Below are positions 35,063-46,655 of a DNA stretch of 64,000 nt, piece by piece. The notes under the pieces are model-generated. The model was given only the letters and a program-made list of their open reading frames with translations. It did not search any database and was not told the origin of the DNA. Position 1 is the first letter of the stretch, and each line of letters starts with the position of its first letter. The stretch lies in the NCBI GenBank assembly GCA_016714795.1, contig JADKCA010000001.1, forward strand, positions 1 through 64,000, read 5' to 3'. Source of the stretch: Sphingomonadales bacterium (GTDB lineage Bacteria > Pseudomonadota > Alphaproteobacteria > Sphingomonadales > Sphingomonadaceae). The translations under genes were made by a program, and so were the position numbers.

Positions 35063-37096
35063 ATGCTATCGGGCAGCGGCGAAAAATTGTTGAACCCTGA
35101 GCTCGCCGTATCAGATCTCGATTCGTTTCCGGATGAAGAAATCGATTTTTCTATCGATGCAGCTGGGATGCTTGCTGATGCACAAGTGATCGACGACTTG
35201 CAGATATTTCCTAGCGTATTTGATTCAGGCGCAGGAAAGGCATCAATTGTCGGCGGCTATCTGGATGAAGATGCTGAGGCTCTTACTGTATTCAATCTGA
35301 TTGCGGCTGAACCAAACGCACGACTGACGCTTGCGCAGGTCCGGAATGTTGCCGATCAGTCGGTCAGACTTTACCGCCAAGCCAGCCGTGTTTCTCAGAT
35401 CCCGAGTATTCCGCCAGAGCTTCAGGAGTTCAGTCGGCAGATTGATGCTGCTCACGAGCATATTTCTTTGATCCGACTGGTGCTCGTGACGCGTGGTGTT
35501 GCACCGGCCAAGAGTCTCGAAGACTATGTGATTGAGGGAACAAAGGTTCGAGTCGAAATATTTGACAGCATCCGGTTAGACCGCGCTGCGGGATCATCGG
35601 TGTCTCGAGAGGATATCGAAGTAAATTTCGAAGAACTGACCGGATCGCCACTGAGCTGCTTAGCCGTACGCGAACGGGACGGTTCCGATTTCGACACATA
35701 TCTAGCCGCTATCCCCGGCAATGCGCTTTGCTCCATGTATGCTGAATTCAATACCCGACTTCTCGAACTGAACGTTCGCGCATTTCTCGGTGTCCGCGGC
35801 AAGAAGACTGCAAATGCCGGTTTGAGGGAAACGCTCCTAAGGGAGCCCGGACACTTTCTGGCATACAACAATGGCATCGTTGCCACGGTGGACGCTCTGG
35901 AGCTGACACCTGACCGGCTCGGAATCAAATCAATGAGAGGGCTGCAGATCGTCAATGGCGGCCAGACCACCGCATCATTGCATCGAGCCAAGGTCAAAGA
36001 CGGGGCCAACCTCGATGATGTGCTTGTACCAGCAAAGATAATTCATGTGCGGTCTGGGGGTGAAATGCTCGACCAGATGGTCGCTCGTATATCGAAATCA
36101 GCGAACACCCAGAACACGGTGCAACCGGCCGACTTTTCCGCAAACGACCCCTTTCATCGTGAAGTGGAGAATTTGGCAAATAACACTTGGTCACCAGATG
36201 GCCGTGCTCGCTGGTTCTACGAACGTGCCCGCGGAACCTACGGCGTGGCGGAAGGCATGGCCGAGGCGAAGGCTGAGACTCGTCGATCCTTCAAGGCTGA
36301 AACGCCGAAGGAGCGCCGCTTCGACAAGACCCAGCTGGCCCGGTATCTCAACGCTTGGGAGGGCAGGCCATTCGAAGTTGCTGCTGGAGCACAGAAGAAT
36401 TTCCAGTTCTTCATGCAAAGGCTGAAACAGACGCCAGTGCAGATCGATGAGGCCTGGTATGAGCGCCTCATTGCGTTAGCGATTCTCTACCGGACGACAG
36501 AACGGATCGTGCGAGAGGAAGCGTTTCCAGCGTACCGGGCCATCATTACGGTCTACACTGTCGCATCACTGGGGCAGTTGACCGCCGGCAGGATCGATTT
36601 TCCAAAGGTATGGCGTGAGCAGTCGATTTCGGCTGAGCTCCAAGCCTTGATCCGGGCATGGTCACACCGCCTAGACGAACTGCTTCGCTCGTCAGCAGGC
36701 GCTCGAATGCCGACTGAATGGGCGAAGAAGGAGGAATGCTGGAGCTCAATCCGCAACGATATTCCGCACGCCCAAAATCCCTTGCCGCCGGAGATTGCCA
36801 GTGGAGTGGTCGGTGCATCCAGTGGAGGCTCGGCGGCACCTGCGGGGCAAGCCTTGAGTCCAGGGGACCTCGAATTGGTGCGACGTGTAATGCAACTGAC
36901 CGCAGAGCAGATACTCAAGGTCGGAGAGAAGGGCCGTCAGTCGGGCCTGCTCCACTGGAAAGTCGCAGCGATTTGTCAGACTGTTGCATCGTATGCTGCG
37001 GGCTCGTGGCAACGGAGACCTTCCGTTAAGCAGAGCCGGATAGTGATCGATGCAATGGACAAGCTGATTGGAGCCGGAGAGGCAATTGACGAATAG
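35063..37096 (+). CDS. AIPR-family (abortive infection phage resistance) protein
   Basis: ATG 35063 follows a GGGGTGA ribosome site and gives 677 residues. The AIPR core is plain at about residues 265-330: HFLAYNNGIVATV and LQIVNGGQTTASLHRA, then MVARISKSANTQNTVQPADFSANDPFH. AIPR proteins occur in phage-resistance loci, with an unknown biochemical mechanism. It is the first gene of a coupled operon: the next gene starts inside its last codons. Its place at the head of a DISARM-type operon is not one I recall as standard. Confidence 0.85.
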   Translation: MLSGSGEKLLNPELAVSDLDSFPDEEIDFSIDAAGMLADAQVIDDLQIFPSVFDSGAGKASIVGGYLDEDAEALTVFNLIAAEPNARLTLAQVRNVADQSVRLYRQASRVSQIPSIPPELQEFSRQIDAAHEHISLIRLVLVTRGVAPAKSLEDYVIEGTKVRVEIFDSIRLDRAAGSSVSREDIEVNFEELTGSPLSCLAVRERDGSDFDTYLAAIPGNALCSMYAEFNTRLLELNVRAFLGVRGKKTANAGLRETLLREPGHFLAYNNGIVATVDALELTPDRLGIKSMRGLQIVNGGQTTASLHRAKVKDGANLDDVLVPAKIIHVRSGGEMLDQMVARISKSANTQNTVQPADFSANDPFHREVENLANNTWSPDGRARWFYERARGTYGVAEGMAEAKAETRRSFKAETPKERRFDKTQLARYLNAWEGRPFEVAAGAQKNFQFFMQRLKQTPVQIDEAWYERLIALAILYRTTERIVREEAFPAYRAIITVYTVASLGQLTAGRIDFPKVWREQSISAELQALIRAWSHRLDELLRSSAGARMPTEWAKKEECWSSIRNDIPHAQNPLPPEIASGVVGASSGGSAAPAGQALSPGDLELVRRVMQLTAEQILKVGEKGRQSGLLHWKVAAICQTVASYAAGSWQRRPSVKQSRIVIDAMDKLIGAGEAIDE

Positions 37097-39698
37097 CCAG
37101 GTCACCGACCAACCTCTCGAAACGGCTTTGTCGCAATGGGTGATCTCCGATCAGTCTGGAGAAGCGCTGGAACCGACGCGGCTCATGACGACGCTGATGA
37201 AGGTGGCGGATGATAAGGACACTGGGGGGGCCTGCCTGATCCTTCCCGTCTCTGATGGCGTTGATCAGCTGGCTGCGATCACAACCGCAATCGCTCATAT
37301 GAGAGCTGATTGCGACACAATGGCGCATTCCCATGAACAACGGACATTCGTGGCCGGGCAACGCGTGAAGACCCTGCCGGACGGACTAGTCTACGAGGTC
37401 GCAGGGAAGGTTTCGGAGAAGACTGGCGGCTACGAGGTTGAAGGCTACTGGTTACAGCGACTGGATCGCCGCAAAGGACAGGATGGTGGCCGTTTTCTGA
37501 TCAGAAAAACCGATCTCCAAAGGTTTGAGGCGACAAATCGCAAGAGACCGATCGGGCGAGAAAAGCAAACATGGTCACCCCTTGCGCCTACTCCCTTGGA
37601 CGCATTGGCGGGTACGACGACCTTCGGCAATCTCTCTCTGCTGCGAAATCGTGTCATCATCTTGGGCACCAAATCCGAAGCCGAGGAAGGCCTTCGTTCG
37701 CTCAAGCTCTGGCGACCGGATCTGCTGAGCGAGCATTCTTGGCCTGATCTCTCCGAATGGGTCGCTTGGGGCGGCTTGGACGAAGATGGCCGCGCGTTTG
37801 TGGAATCGGTCGGCAACGCAGTTGGCGAGCCCCTCGTCGCAGCAACCCGAGATTTTCAAGCTGCGCGTAAAGCCGGAGAAAAAGCGGAGCCCGGCAGCCT
37901 ACTTTTCGTGACGCGATCCATCGATGCATGCTTGCGCAATATCGAGAGCGTGTCGCGTTTGGCTGAAAGGCAACGCTTCGTGCTTGTCGCAACTGGCCGT
38001 GACCGAGAAAAGGTCGCTCCGTTCCAGAAGGAGGGGTGGCTTGTCTGGGAACTGAGCCCGGCCGAGCTGCTCGACGCCAAGTTGGATCGCAAGCCGCAAC
38101 TTGCGGCGCTTCGGATCAACATGGATGCAGCCATTGCAGAGCAATCGCTCTCAACAGATTTGCACCAAGTCCGCGATCCCAATCTTGCGGAATGCAAAGC
38201 TGCTTTGGCCGCATTGGGGGAGTGCGCCTCTAAAACCGAAGTAGATGAAGTCCTCGACGACAGGGTCGAAGATATCATGGCGGAGTTGTGGGAGACGTTC
38301 CTAGTTTTCTGCTCTTGGTTGCGATTCCCGACGCAGGCCGATCTCGACGCGCAATCGGAGCATCTTGCCCAGTTGAAGTTAACGAACGCGATGCTCAAAC
38401 CGGTGATGCCTCGAAACGCGTGGGAGCCTACGCGATTGGCCATTCAGGGATTGCGCGCATTCCTTGAGAGCGGAGCCCCCCGGGGAGATACACCAAAAGG
38501 GCTCGCCCTTTTCGATGTCGTGGCAACGGAGAAACCGGACCGGCTCATTGTCGGGAGTTCGAAGGACGTCATGGCGCTCAAAGAGTGGGCCGCTGAACTG
38601 CTTCCTGACGCCAAGATTGAAGTCGCCGGCGCAGGTGAGATAGTTCCTGCCCAAACCGCAGTGGCCTTGTCACTCATGAGCAGGCGATCATTCGAGAAGT
38701 TGGTCGATCCAGCGCCTGCCTCCCGCATTTGCTTCGTCGGCTATGATTTCGAATGTGATATCTATCGGTCAAGGCTTCGGTGGCGGACGAAACGGCGAAA
38801 GGCGCTTCGACCCGACCGGGAGTTCCAGGAGCGTGTGATTGGCACTGTCGATCTAGCAGAATTGGAAAGGCCGGCCTCGAATACGGAGCCGCTTGAAACT
38901 ATCACTGGCACGGAGCGCTTTGAGCAAGGCAGGCGCCCACCCAAGTTAAACGCTCCTGTTTCTCAGGGGCCGAACGAGCACTCTCGGGAGGGCCGCCTTT
39001 GTGTATTTGAAGGCTGTTCGTGGGCGGCCTTTACCACCGGTCACGGACTCTCCGCGGTCTCGGGCTCAGGTGGAAAGACCATCGAAAGAAAGACCGTCGA
39101 TGACCTCGCGGTCGGTGACCGTCTCATCATTCGCGAAGCGGGACAGAAGGATGTCATCCGCCTCCTGGCCGAGGACAGGATCGGCGTCACCGAATACGAT
39201 CAGCTTTGGCAAAAATCCAGAAGGTGGCGACAGGCTCTCCTGAGGATTTCCGACAAGCCAGCAGATCTGTGGCAGAAGCTCTCTTGGGGAGGTCTCCATC
39301 GTGACCGTCTGACAATTCGGGGGTGGTTGCTTGATGATGCCACCATCGGCCCCCGAAACAGGGATGATCTAACCATCATCGCCGAGCTAGCTGATGATGA
39401 GCCCGATGCTCCAATCTGGGCGGAATGTTGGGAAGCAATCAACAAATTGAGAGGTCTACACATGCAGGCTGGCATGAGATTGGGACGGCTTCTCGATGAA
39501 GAGTGCCAAGGGTTACTGGACGAAGCAATCGACAAGGAAACCGCTATCGAGCTTTCTCTCGGTCTCGTCTGGTTGGTTCAGGTGCGAGAAATCCATCAAA
39601 TTGCCGACTGGCCATCCAGCATGGTCAACCATTTGAGCTGGGGCAATGACGCATGGCAAAATCGCATGAAGAGCGCTCTGAACGATGTGGGAGTCTGA
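37086..39698 (+). CDS. drmE: DrmE-like DISARM protein
   Basis: The TTG at 37086 has a ribosome site (GGAG) six bases upstream and overlaps the AIPR stop; a TTG at 37068 is the alternative. The protein has about 870 residues, no membrane segment and no clear Walker motif. Recognisable text includes GACLILPVSDGVDQLAAIT near the start and GRLCVFEGCSWAAFTTGHGLSAVSG in the C-terminal half. Size and position before drmA fit DrmE of class II DISARM; I assign it mainly from context. Function of DrmE is not known. Confidence 0.55.
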   Translation: MTNSQVTDQPLETALSQWVISDQSGEALEPTRLMTTLMKVADDKDTGGACLILPVSDGVDQLAAITTAIAHMRADCDTMAHSHEQRTFVAGQRVKTLPDGLVYEVAGKVSEKTGGYEVEGYWLQRLDRRKGQDGGRFLIRKTDLQRFEATNRKRPIGREKQTWSPLAPTPLDALAGTTTFGNLSLLRNRVIILGTKSEAEEGLRSLKLWRPDLLSEHSWPDLSEWVAWGGLDEDGRAFVESVGNAVGEPLVAATRDFQAARKAGEKAEPGSLLFVTRSIDACLRNIESVSRLAERQRFVLVATGRDREKVAPFQKEGWLVWELSPAELLDAKLDRKPQLAALRINMDAAIAEQSLSTDLHQVRDPNLAECKAALAALGECASKTEVDEVLDDRVEDIMAELWETFLVFCSWLRFPTQADLDAQSEHLAQLKLTNAMLKPVMPRNAWEPTRLAIQGLRAFLESGAPRGDTPKGLALFDVVATEKPDRLIVGSSKDVMALKEWAAELLPDAKIEVAGAGEIVPAQTAVALSLMSRRSFEKLVDPAPASRICFVGYDFECDIYRSRLRWRTKRRKALRPDREFQERVIGTVDLAELERPASNTEPLETITGTERFEQGRRPPKLNAPVSQGPNEHSREGRLCVFEGCSWAAFTTGHGLSAVSGSGGKTIERKTVDDLAVGDRLIIREAGQKDVIRLLAEDRIGVTEYDQLWQKSRRWRQALLRISDKPADLWQKLSWGGLHRDRLTIRGWLLDDATIGPRNRDDLTIIAELADDEPDAPIWAECWEAINKLRGLHMQAGMRLGRLLDEECQGLLDEAIDKETAIELSLGLVWLVQVREIHQIADWPSSMVNHLSWGNDAWQNRMKSALNDVGV

Positions 39699-39701
39699 AT
39701 C

Positions 39702-41421
39702 TTGGCAACAATGATACCGCCAAGACTTGGCGCCGACGCGCCGGATTCTGAACGCGCCGTCTTTCAGAGATTGTCAAAGGCGCCCGGTGGCGAGGATTGG
39801 ATTGTCTTTCACTCGGTCGGCTTGTCCAGCGTTTACACTGGTCACTTCGGCGAACTCGACTTCGTCGTCTTGATTCCAGATCGAGGCATTGTGTGCCTGG
39901 AGGTGAAAGGCGGAGCTATCAGCCAACGGAATGGCATATGGACGACACGCGATCGAAATGGGCGAACTCACGACCTTGACCCGCCGCCTTATCGCCAGGT
40001 CCAGAACGCAATGTTCAAACTTTCTCGCGCAATCTCAAAGAAGTTCGGCGCCAATAGTCGAGAAGCGTCCGTGCCGTTTGGTTGGATGATGGTTTTCCCC
40101 GATTCCCCAGCTCCGCCTGTCAGCCCCGAATTCGTGCGCGCAGATGTCATCGATCGAGATGATTTGATGGGCCGGATCGCAGACCGGATTTCCAACTGTC
40201 CGACACTAGAGCAATCGCGAAACAAGCTGGATGGCGGAACGGCAACTCCACATGTCCTTGATCGGATCAGGAGTTACATCAGGCCCGATTTCGATCGCGT
40301 TCTGGCTCCTGGGGCTGCTCTGCATCCAGTCGAGGCTGCACTTCGCGCTCTTACCGAAGAGCAGTATGCCTTCCTCGACAGCGTCCAGTACAACCCCCGC
40401 TGCATTGTGCTTGGGCCGGCCGGTTGCGGAAAGACAACCCTGGCACTCGAGCAAGCAAGGCGTATGGCCGAGGGCGGCAAGCGTGTGCTGCTGGTGTGCT
40501 TCAACCGGCTGCTCGGAAAATGGCTGACCGGGGTTGCTGCAGAGATATCGGAGAACATCGTCGCCATCCCTCCATCGGCTCCTGTCGGATCGGATTGCCC
40601 AAAGCTCCCTTGCAGCCGACTTCAAGGCCTCGTCGAACCACAAGGATGTCTACGACGAGATCTTCCCGCTGTACGGTCTTCAGGCGATCGAAGAAACTGG
40701 TGAGCGTTTCGACGTCGTTCTGATCGACGAAGCGCAGGATTTCGACCCTGATGTCATTTCAACCCTGGTGAGGGCATGGACCGGCGACAGTCCCGAAGCT
40801 TCGATTGTTTTCTTCGGCGATTTCAGCCGTCAGGCAATCTACGGGAAAAGTCAGGATGCGCTGCGGAAGTTGCAGGATCGGCTCGGCAGCGCAGGGATAA
40901 TCTCTCTGACCCGGAACTGCCGCAATACCAGAAGGATCGCGCTTCAGACTTCATACCTGTCTAGGTTCGATGGATATCGAAACCTGGATGGACAACCAGA
41001 TGGAGATGCTGTCGATGTGCGCTTCTATCGCAGTGAGCAAGACGAGGTTTCCAAGTTCGCTCAGGTCATGAGCGAACTCCAGCGCGACGGCATACCGGCC
41101 AAGGATATCGTGATCTTGGGCAAGCGGCGGTTGGAGAATTGGATTGCGGCAAAGCAGGCCGATTTGCCATGGGCAATTGTCGAGGCAAGCAATGCAAATG
41201 GCTCATCAGTGCCATACTCAACGATCCATGCATTCAAGGGGCTCGAGGCTCCAGTCATCATTCTGGTCCATGTGGACGCTCTGGACGGTGATGAGGAATC
41301 GTTGCTGTACGTTGGGATGTCGAGAGCAAGGGCACGACTATACATGTTGATCGATGAAGGGTGCCGGAGAGCTCATGACCAGAAAGTGGCTGCCGGGATG
41401 GCGAAGGCTCTGTCGGCATGA
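39702..41421 (+). CDS. NERD-nuclease/UvrD-like helicase fusion, one frameshift
   Basis: TTG 39702 has a GGGAG site eight bases before it; ATG 39711 is the alternative. Residues 15-115 are a NERD domain (GHFGELDFVVLIPDRGIVCLEVKGG, the PD-(D/E)xK-like E, D, ExK set). A superfamily I helicase follows: Walker A LGPAGCGKTTLAL, then after a break near 40560, HRLLSDRIAQ, Walker B VVLIDEAQDFDPDV, and the C-terminal motifs STIHAFKGLEAPVIIL and YVGMSRARARLYML. Repaired length about 570. It ends overlapping drmA (ATGA), so it belongs to the operon. Confidence 0.8.
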
Positions 41422-44400
41422 GCGCGGCACTGCTTCCGATCCCGTCCAACCTCGAATCTGCCGTTGAAGTCAGGGATTTCATCGTTGCCAGTCTTCGCAG
41501 GAAACTCATTGGCCCGGACCCTGGCTACCCGGCGGTCCAGTGGAGTTCCGACGCATCACTGAATGGTCAGGAGATTCTGCGCCCACAAGATCCGCCGAGG
41601 TATCGATATGCAGCAGGAATCCTCTTCCCGAATGGCGTGACATATTCTGGAGCAATGGCTGCCCCCGAGCTGCCGGAAACGGAAGGGGTCAGTGCGAATG
41701 ATGGAGACCCGGCAGGTCCTCCGGAACGTGAGGTGCCCAACGAGGCTTCTGCGGATGACGAGGAGGAGGTCGAGCAATCGTTCACCTTCCTTCCGTCTTC
41801 AATGGGCATCAGCTTCCTGATTGCCGCGGGAACGGGTGTGCGTGTCACCTTGAAATGGGCCACATATGATGAACGGAATTTGCCGGGATACGGAGCCGGA
41901 CAGCCGCAAGCCGACAGCAAGTTGTGGTTCCGAAAGCCGCATCTGGAATGCATCCAGTTGTCGGACGACGACCTCAAACCGGGTAGCCATCCCGAGCGCG
42001 AAGTATTTCGAAATGACCATGGCGCAATTCTGAACCTCCACTGGATTTCACGAAGCTGGGGGCAGAGCGGCGAGCGGCTTGTCACGCTGACCATGCTGCA
42101 TCGTGGTGCCCATGAGGTCAGCAATCAGGCGTGCCTCTACCAATGCTCATTCAACGTCGAGTGTGAAGCCGACGCTGCCATCCTGCCGTATCCGGAACGT
42201 GTCGAGAGCAACGCCGACGAGGAGGAGCTTTCGCTTCGCCTGCTATACCGCCACAAGCCAGTCTTTTGCAGTGGGGCATGGTTGCTGCCGACTGGACTAC
42301 GGACAGCGGGCCACGCTCTTCTTGCGAGGTCAGTCAGATCCGGAAACAATGCCAGCTTTCGAGCAGGCACCAATTGCAACCATTGATATTATACCGACGT
42401 CGATCTTCTGATGCTCGCATGTCTCGCATGTCGAGAGGGACCTTCAGGTCTGCAACTCCCTTGCGGACGCTTACGAAAACTGGATCAAGGGCAAGTCTGC
42501 TGAGCTGGAATCCGACACGACGCTCTCCCCGAAATTGCGGGATCGTGGCCGGGTCCACCTCGCAAATTGCAGGGAATGTCTCGCTCGAATGAGAGCGGGA
42601 ATCGGCCTTCTCGGAATCGATCGAGACGTGTTCGAAGCATTCTCGGAAATGAACCATGCGATGGTCGCACAGCGGGCTCATTACGAACTTGCCTCCGTAG
42701 CCGAGAAGCGCCGGACTTGGCGAAAGGAGGGCGCCGAATACATTCCTGAGCGGCCGTATGTTGCGCCGGAATATCCCGAGAGGACCTCATGGAGGCCTTT
42801 CCAGCTCGCTTTCGTCCTGATGAATCTCGTCTCATTTGCCGACCCTCACAGCGAAGAGCGCGACATCGCGGACATTATCTGGTTCCCGACCGGTGGCGGC
42901 AAGACTGAAGCATACCTAGGGCTTGCAGCCTTCGGGATACTGCATCGCCGTCTGACCGATCCTGAGAACTCAGGCACATCCGTGCTGATGCGGTATACGC
43001 TGAGATTGCTCACAACTCAGCAATTCCAGCGAGCTGCTTCGCTGATATGCGCGCTGGAACTTCTTCGGCGTCAGTCACCCGAGAAATATGGGACGGATCC
43101 GATTACGATCGGCCTATGGCTGGGCGGTTCGGTAACGCCCAACAAGAACGACAAGGCCATTAAGGAACTGGCGGATCTCGAAGGTGGCGGTGACGATAAC
43201 AAGTTCATCGTGCTTTCCTGCCCCTGGTGCGGCGTGGATATGGGGCCGGTCGATATCGAAGGCCGCCGTCGAATTTTCGGGTATGAACGTGAGGCACGCC
43301 CCCCACAGGTGCGGTTCCGGTGTTCCGATCCAGGTTGTGATTTCCACGGCCCAGCTGGTCTTCCACTCGAAGTGGTTGACGAGCGGATCTATGCGAACCC
43401 TCCAACGCTGTTGATTGGCACTGTCGACAAGTTCGCAATGATGCCCTGGCAACCGGAGGCTCGGCACCTTTTCGGGATCGATGCAGGCAAGAATATCGAT
43501 CCGCCGGATCTCATCATTCAGGACGAACTCCACCTCATCTCCGGGCCGTTGGGCTCCATGGTCGGGCATTACGAGACCGTGATCGATGAGCTTTGCGTTC
43601 GGGAAAAATCGGGCAAGCGTGTCGGAGCAAAGATTGTAGCATCGACGGCGACGATCTCGCGAGCCGAAGAACAGGTTGAATCCCTGTATGACCGCAATTC
43701 CATGCTTTTCCCGCCTCAAGGTCTGAGGGCAGGTGATTCATTTTTCGCTATCGAGCGTACGGACATTCCCGGCCGACTTTACGTCGGTGTACTCGCGAGC
43801 GCGCTTCCGTCTCATATCACAGCCCAAGTGTGGACACTGTCGTCGCTGCTGCAATCTCCCGCCTTCTTGAAACCTCCATTTTCGACGACAGATGCAGCCT
43901 ATCGCGATCCCTATTGGACAGTGATGGCGTACTTCAATTCGCTTCGGGAACTTGGGCGCGCTGCCACCTTGATCCGAGCCGACATTCCCGAACATCTGAA
44001 CGCCGAATGGTTCCGCATGGGCCTCATGAAGGACCTCCTGCCCGAAGGTGCGATGGATCTGCGGCGCTTCATCAATCGGGATGAGGAGCTCACAAGCCGA
44101 TTGCGGAGCGGTGAAATCCCGGGAACACTTCAGAAGCTGTTCACTTCGTTGCCGTCCTCCGAAACTGTCGATCTCTGCCTCGCGACCAACATGATCCAAG
44201 TTGGACTCGATGTGCCGAGGCTCAGCCTGATGCTTATCGTAGGCCAGCCCAAGACCGCTTCAGAGTACATCCAGGCCTCGAGCCGTGTAGGTCGTGATCG
44301 CGACAAGCCCGGGCTCGTGGTGACCAACTTCAACCCCTTCAAGCCGCGAGATCGTTCGCATTTCGAGAGCTTTCGGGCATTCCATGAAAATGCATATCGG

Positions 44401-44835
44401 CATGTTGAGCCGACCAGCGTGACTCCATTTGCCGTGCCGGTCGTCGATAGAGCCATACATGCGTTGGCTGTCGTCTTGGCCCGCTACAAGGATGCAACAC
44501 TGCTCAATTCACCGGCCGCCGGCATTTCCGGTCGGACCCGTCAGTTGATCGTCGATGTGATTTTGCGAAGAACGAGGAACGCAACAGATTTGGAGAAGGA
44601 CGTTGCGATGAAGCGCCTGAAGGCGTTTCTGGATCGCTGGGACGAATGGCGCCCCCAATCATACGGTGAATTCGGCTCTGATGACCCCAACGAACCGCTA
44701 CTCTGGCCGGCCGGGCGCCCGATCCCACATGAAGGTTGGAATTCAATGAAGCCAACGCTTTCGTCCATGCGGAGCGTGGATGGTGAGGGCGAGGCGTTTC
44801 TGCTGAGAACGTATCCGGGAGCAGAGGAAGAATGA
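41418..44835 (+). CDS. drmA: DISARM helicase DrmA, frameshifted between N-terminal and helicase parts
   Basis: ATG 41418 overlaps the previous stop. About three indels at 42250-42430 separate an N-terminal beta-rich region (VRDFIVASLRRKLIGPDPGYP to LYRHKPVFC) from the helicase region (NWIKGKSAELESD onward). The helicase has Walker A in WFPTGGGKTEAYLGL, DExH box IIQDELHLISGPLG, STATI motif III and QASSRVGRDRD motif VI. Repaired length about 1,138 residues. DrmA binds DNA with DrmB and is the trigger of DISARM interference. Confidence 0.88.
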
Positions 44836-46655
44836 AGCGCCCAGGTAAGACGCGGCGCGGTGGTGGCGTGATCATCCGCAATCGACCCATCCGGCGGAGC
44901 CAGCTGATTTCCCCGTTCGGCGTGGGAGCAATCACCGATTTCAGAAACGACGAAGCATTGATGTGCGCCGGCATAGACAGCTGGTTCCAAGGAGAACCTC
45001 CAGCTGAGCTCCGCATATCCGAAGAGCGGCTGCAAGTGTCGCTTGGGTGCGAATATTTCGTTCTACCGCCAGAGTATGCCGACAGCGTCGAGGGCACGAA
45101 ACGTCGTGTGCCCTACGTTCGTTTCCCCGGTTGGCACTATTGTCCTCGCTGTTACCGCATGGACAGAACAACGCCATTTGGTGATCAGCCTTTTTGCCAG
45201 AACGAGGGCTGCGGCAAGGGCAAGGGGCGTCGGATGATTCCGATCAGAATCGTCTCCGTATGCGAACAAGGTCATATCGAAGAATTCCCTTTTTCCCAAT
45301 GGATTGGGTGCGATTGTGGCGCACGGGCGCAGCTTTACTTCAAGTCGGGGCGAAGCTCCGCCAGCATCCAGGGGACCAAGGTCGAATGCAAAGCGTGTGG
45401 GAAGGCTAATTCACTGGCCGCAGCTTTCCAGCCACAAGCCGTCGCCAACAAGGGTGCTATCTGCAACGGGGCGCGGCCGTGGTTGGGTGACGCAAAAGGT
45501 GACGGTAGTTGCCATCATCCGCTCCACACTCTGCTCAGAGGCGCATCCAACATTTACTTCCCTGCGGTTGAAAGCGCGATTTACGTCCCGAGAGGCCAGC
45601 GTGAATTCGATCCAAGGATACAAAAGCTGGTTGATGACCCCTCAAGTTGGACCGCGCTGACCGCGCAAGTGGTCGATGGGCAGATTCCAGAGGGTGCATT
45701 CAACTTCGTGGCGCCCATGTTCAGAGTGGATGCTTCAGAGCTTCTAGAGGCCGTTCGCGAAAAGCTGGACGAAAAGAAGCACGCCAAACAAGTCTCCGGA
45801 ACGCAGGAGAGTTTGCGGCGTGAGGAGTTCGAGGCCCTGCGGAAAGGTAGCAACCGTGATGGTAGCGATCTGCTCTGCGAAATCGTCGATGGAAGCCAAT
45901 TCGACCGATTGAGCGAGTTTGTCCGGCGGGTTGGTCTGGTTCGAAAGCTTCGTGAGACCCGTGTGATGACAGGTTTTACCCGCATCAATCCGCCTTCAGG
46001 AAAGGGTGATGATCTCCAGGCGATGCAGAGGATTGGCAAACCTCGCTGGCTCCCGGCCATCGTCGTGCGCGGTGAAGGAATATTCCTCGAGTTCAAGGCT
46101 GAGAGTTTTGCCAACCCGTCGACCGACTTGGCAGAGCGTGTTGCATTGCTATCGAGCAATCTCGAAAAGCAGAGAGCGCAGCGCGGCCAGGATCCCAGAC
46201 CTATCGATGCAGGCTTTCTGACGATTCACGCTCTTGCCCACGCGTTGATAAGAGAGCTGACCTTCCTCTGTGGTTATGGCTCATCTGCACTTCGCGAGCG
46301 AATCTACCACGGCAAGGATTCCGAAGGCAAAAGCATGCTCGGCCTCTTGATCTATACTGCTTCGGGAGATTCGGAAGGAACGCTGGGAGGCCTTGTAAGC
46401 CAAGGCGAGCCCGACAAACTTGAGGCATTGTTCAGCTCGGCAATGCGACGTTCGGGTTGGTGTTCGAACGATCCTGTCTGCATCGAGAGTCCGGCACGAG
46501 GACCGAATTCGCTGAACATGGCTGCCTGTCACGGATGCATGCTCTTGCCCGAGACCAGCTGTGAAGAAGGCAACCGCCTGCTGGACCGAGCCCTGCTTAT
46601 CGGAACTCCATCAAGGCCAGATGGCGGGTTCTTTTCGAAGCTCGCACTTGGCTGA
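44832..46655 (+). CDS. drmB: DISARM protein DrmB (DUF1998)
   Basis: ATG 44832 overlaps the drmA stop (ATGA). The protein has 607 residues. Start RRSQLISPFGVGAITDF is typical. Several zinc-type Cys pairs follow (HYCPRCYRMD, FCQNEGCGKG, WIGCDCGARAQL, VECKACGKA). The C-terminal DUF1998 has LIRELTFLCGYGSSALRERIY and NMAACHGCMLLPETSCEEGNRLLDR. It is complete. DrmA and DrmB form the core DISARM complex. The gene drmC, usually next, is absent; the 3' end runs straight into the truncated methyltransferase on the other strand. Confidence 0.9.
   Translation: MKRPGKTRRGGGVIIRNRPIRRSQLISPFGVGAITDFRNDEALMCAGIDSWFQGEPPAELRISEERLQVSLGCEYFVLPPEYADSVEGTKRRVPYVRFPGWHYCPRCYRMDRTTPFGDQPFCQNEGCGKGKGRRMIPIRIVSVCEQGHIEEFPFSQWIGCDCGARAQLYFKSGRSSASIQGTKVECKACGKANSLAAAFQPQAVANKGAICNGARPWLGDAKGDGSCHHPLHTLLRGASNIYFPAVESAIYVPRGQREFDPRIQKLVDDPSSWTALTAQVVDGQIPEGAFNFVAPMFRVDASELLEAVREKLDEKKHAKQVSGTQESLRREEFEALRKGSNRDGSDLLCEIVDGSQFDRLSEFVRRVGLVRKLRETRVMTGFTRINPPSGKGDDLQAMQRIGKPRWLPAIVVRGEGIFLEFKAESFANPSTDLAERVALLSSNLEKQRAQRGQDPRPIDAGFLTIHALAHALIRELTFLCGYGSSALRERIYHGKDSEGKSMLGLLIYTASGDSEGTLGGLVSQGEPDKLEALFSSAMRRSGWCSNDPVCIESPARGPNSLNMAACHGCMLLPETSCEEGNRLLDRALLIGTPSRPDGGFFSKLALG

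Noticed and set aside
42535..44835. DrmA helicase part as a separate gene
   Set aside because: The stretch before it and the 41418 frame share DrmA N-terminal text across closely spaced indels; one gene is simpler.
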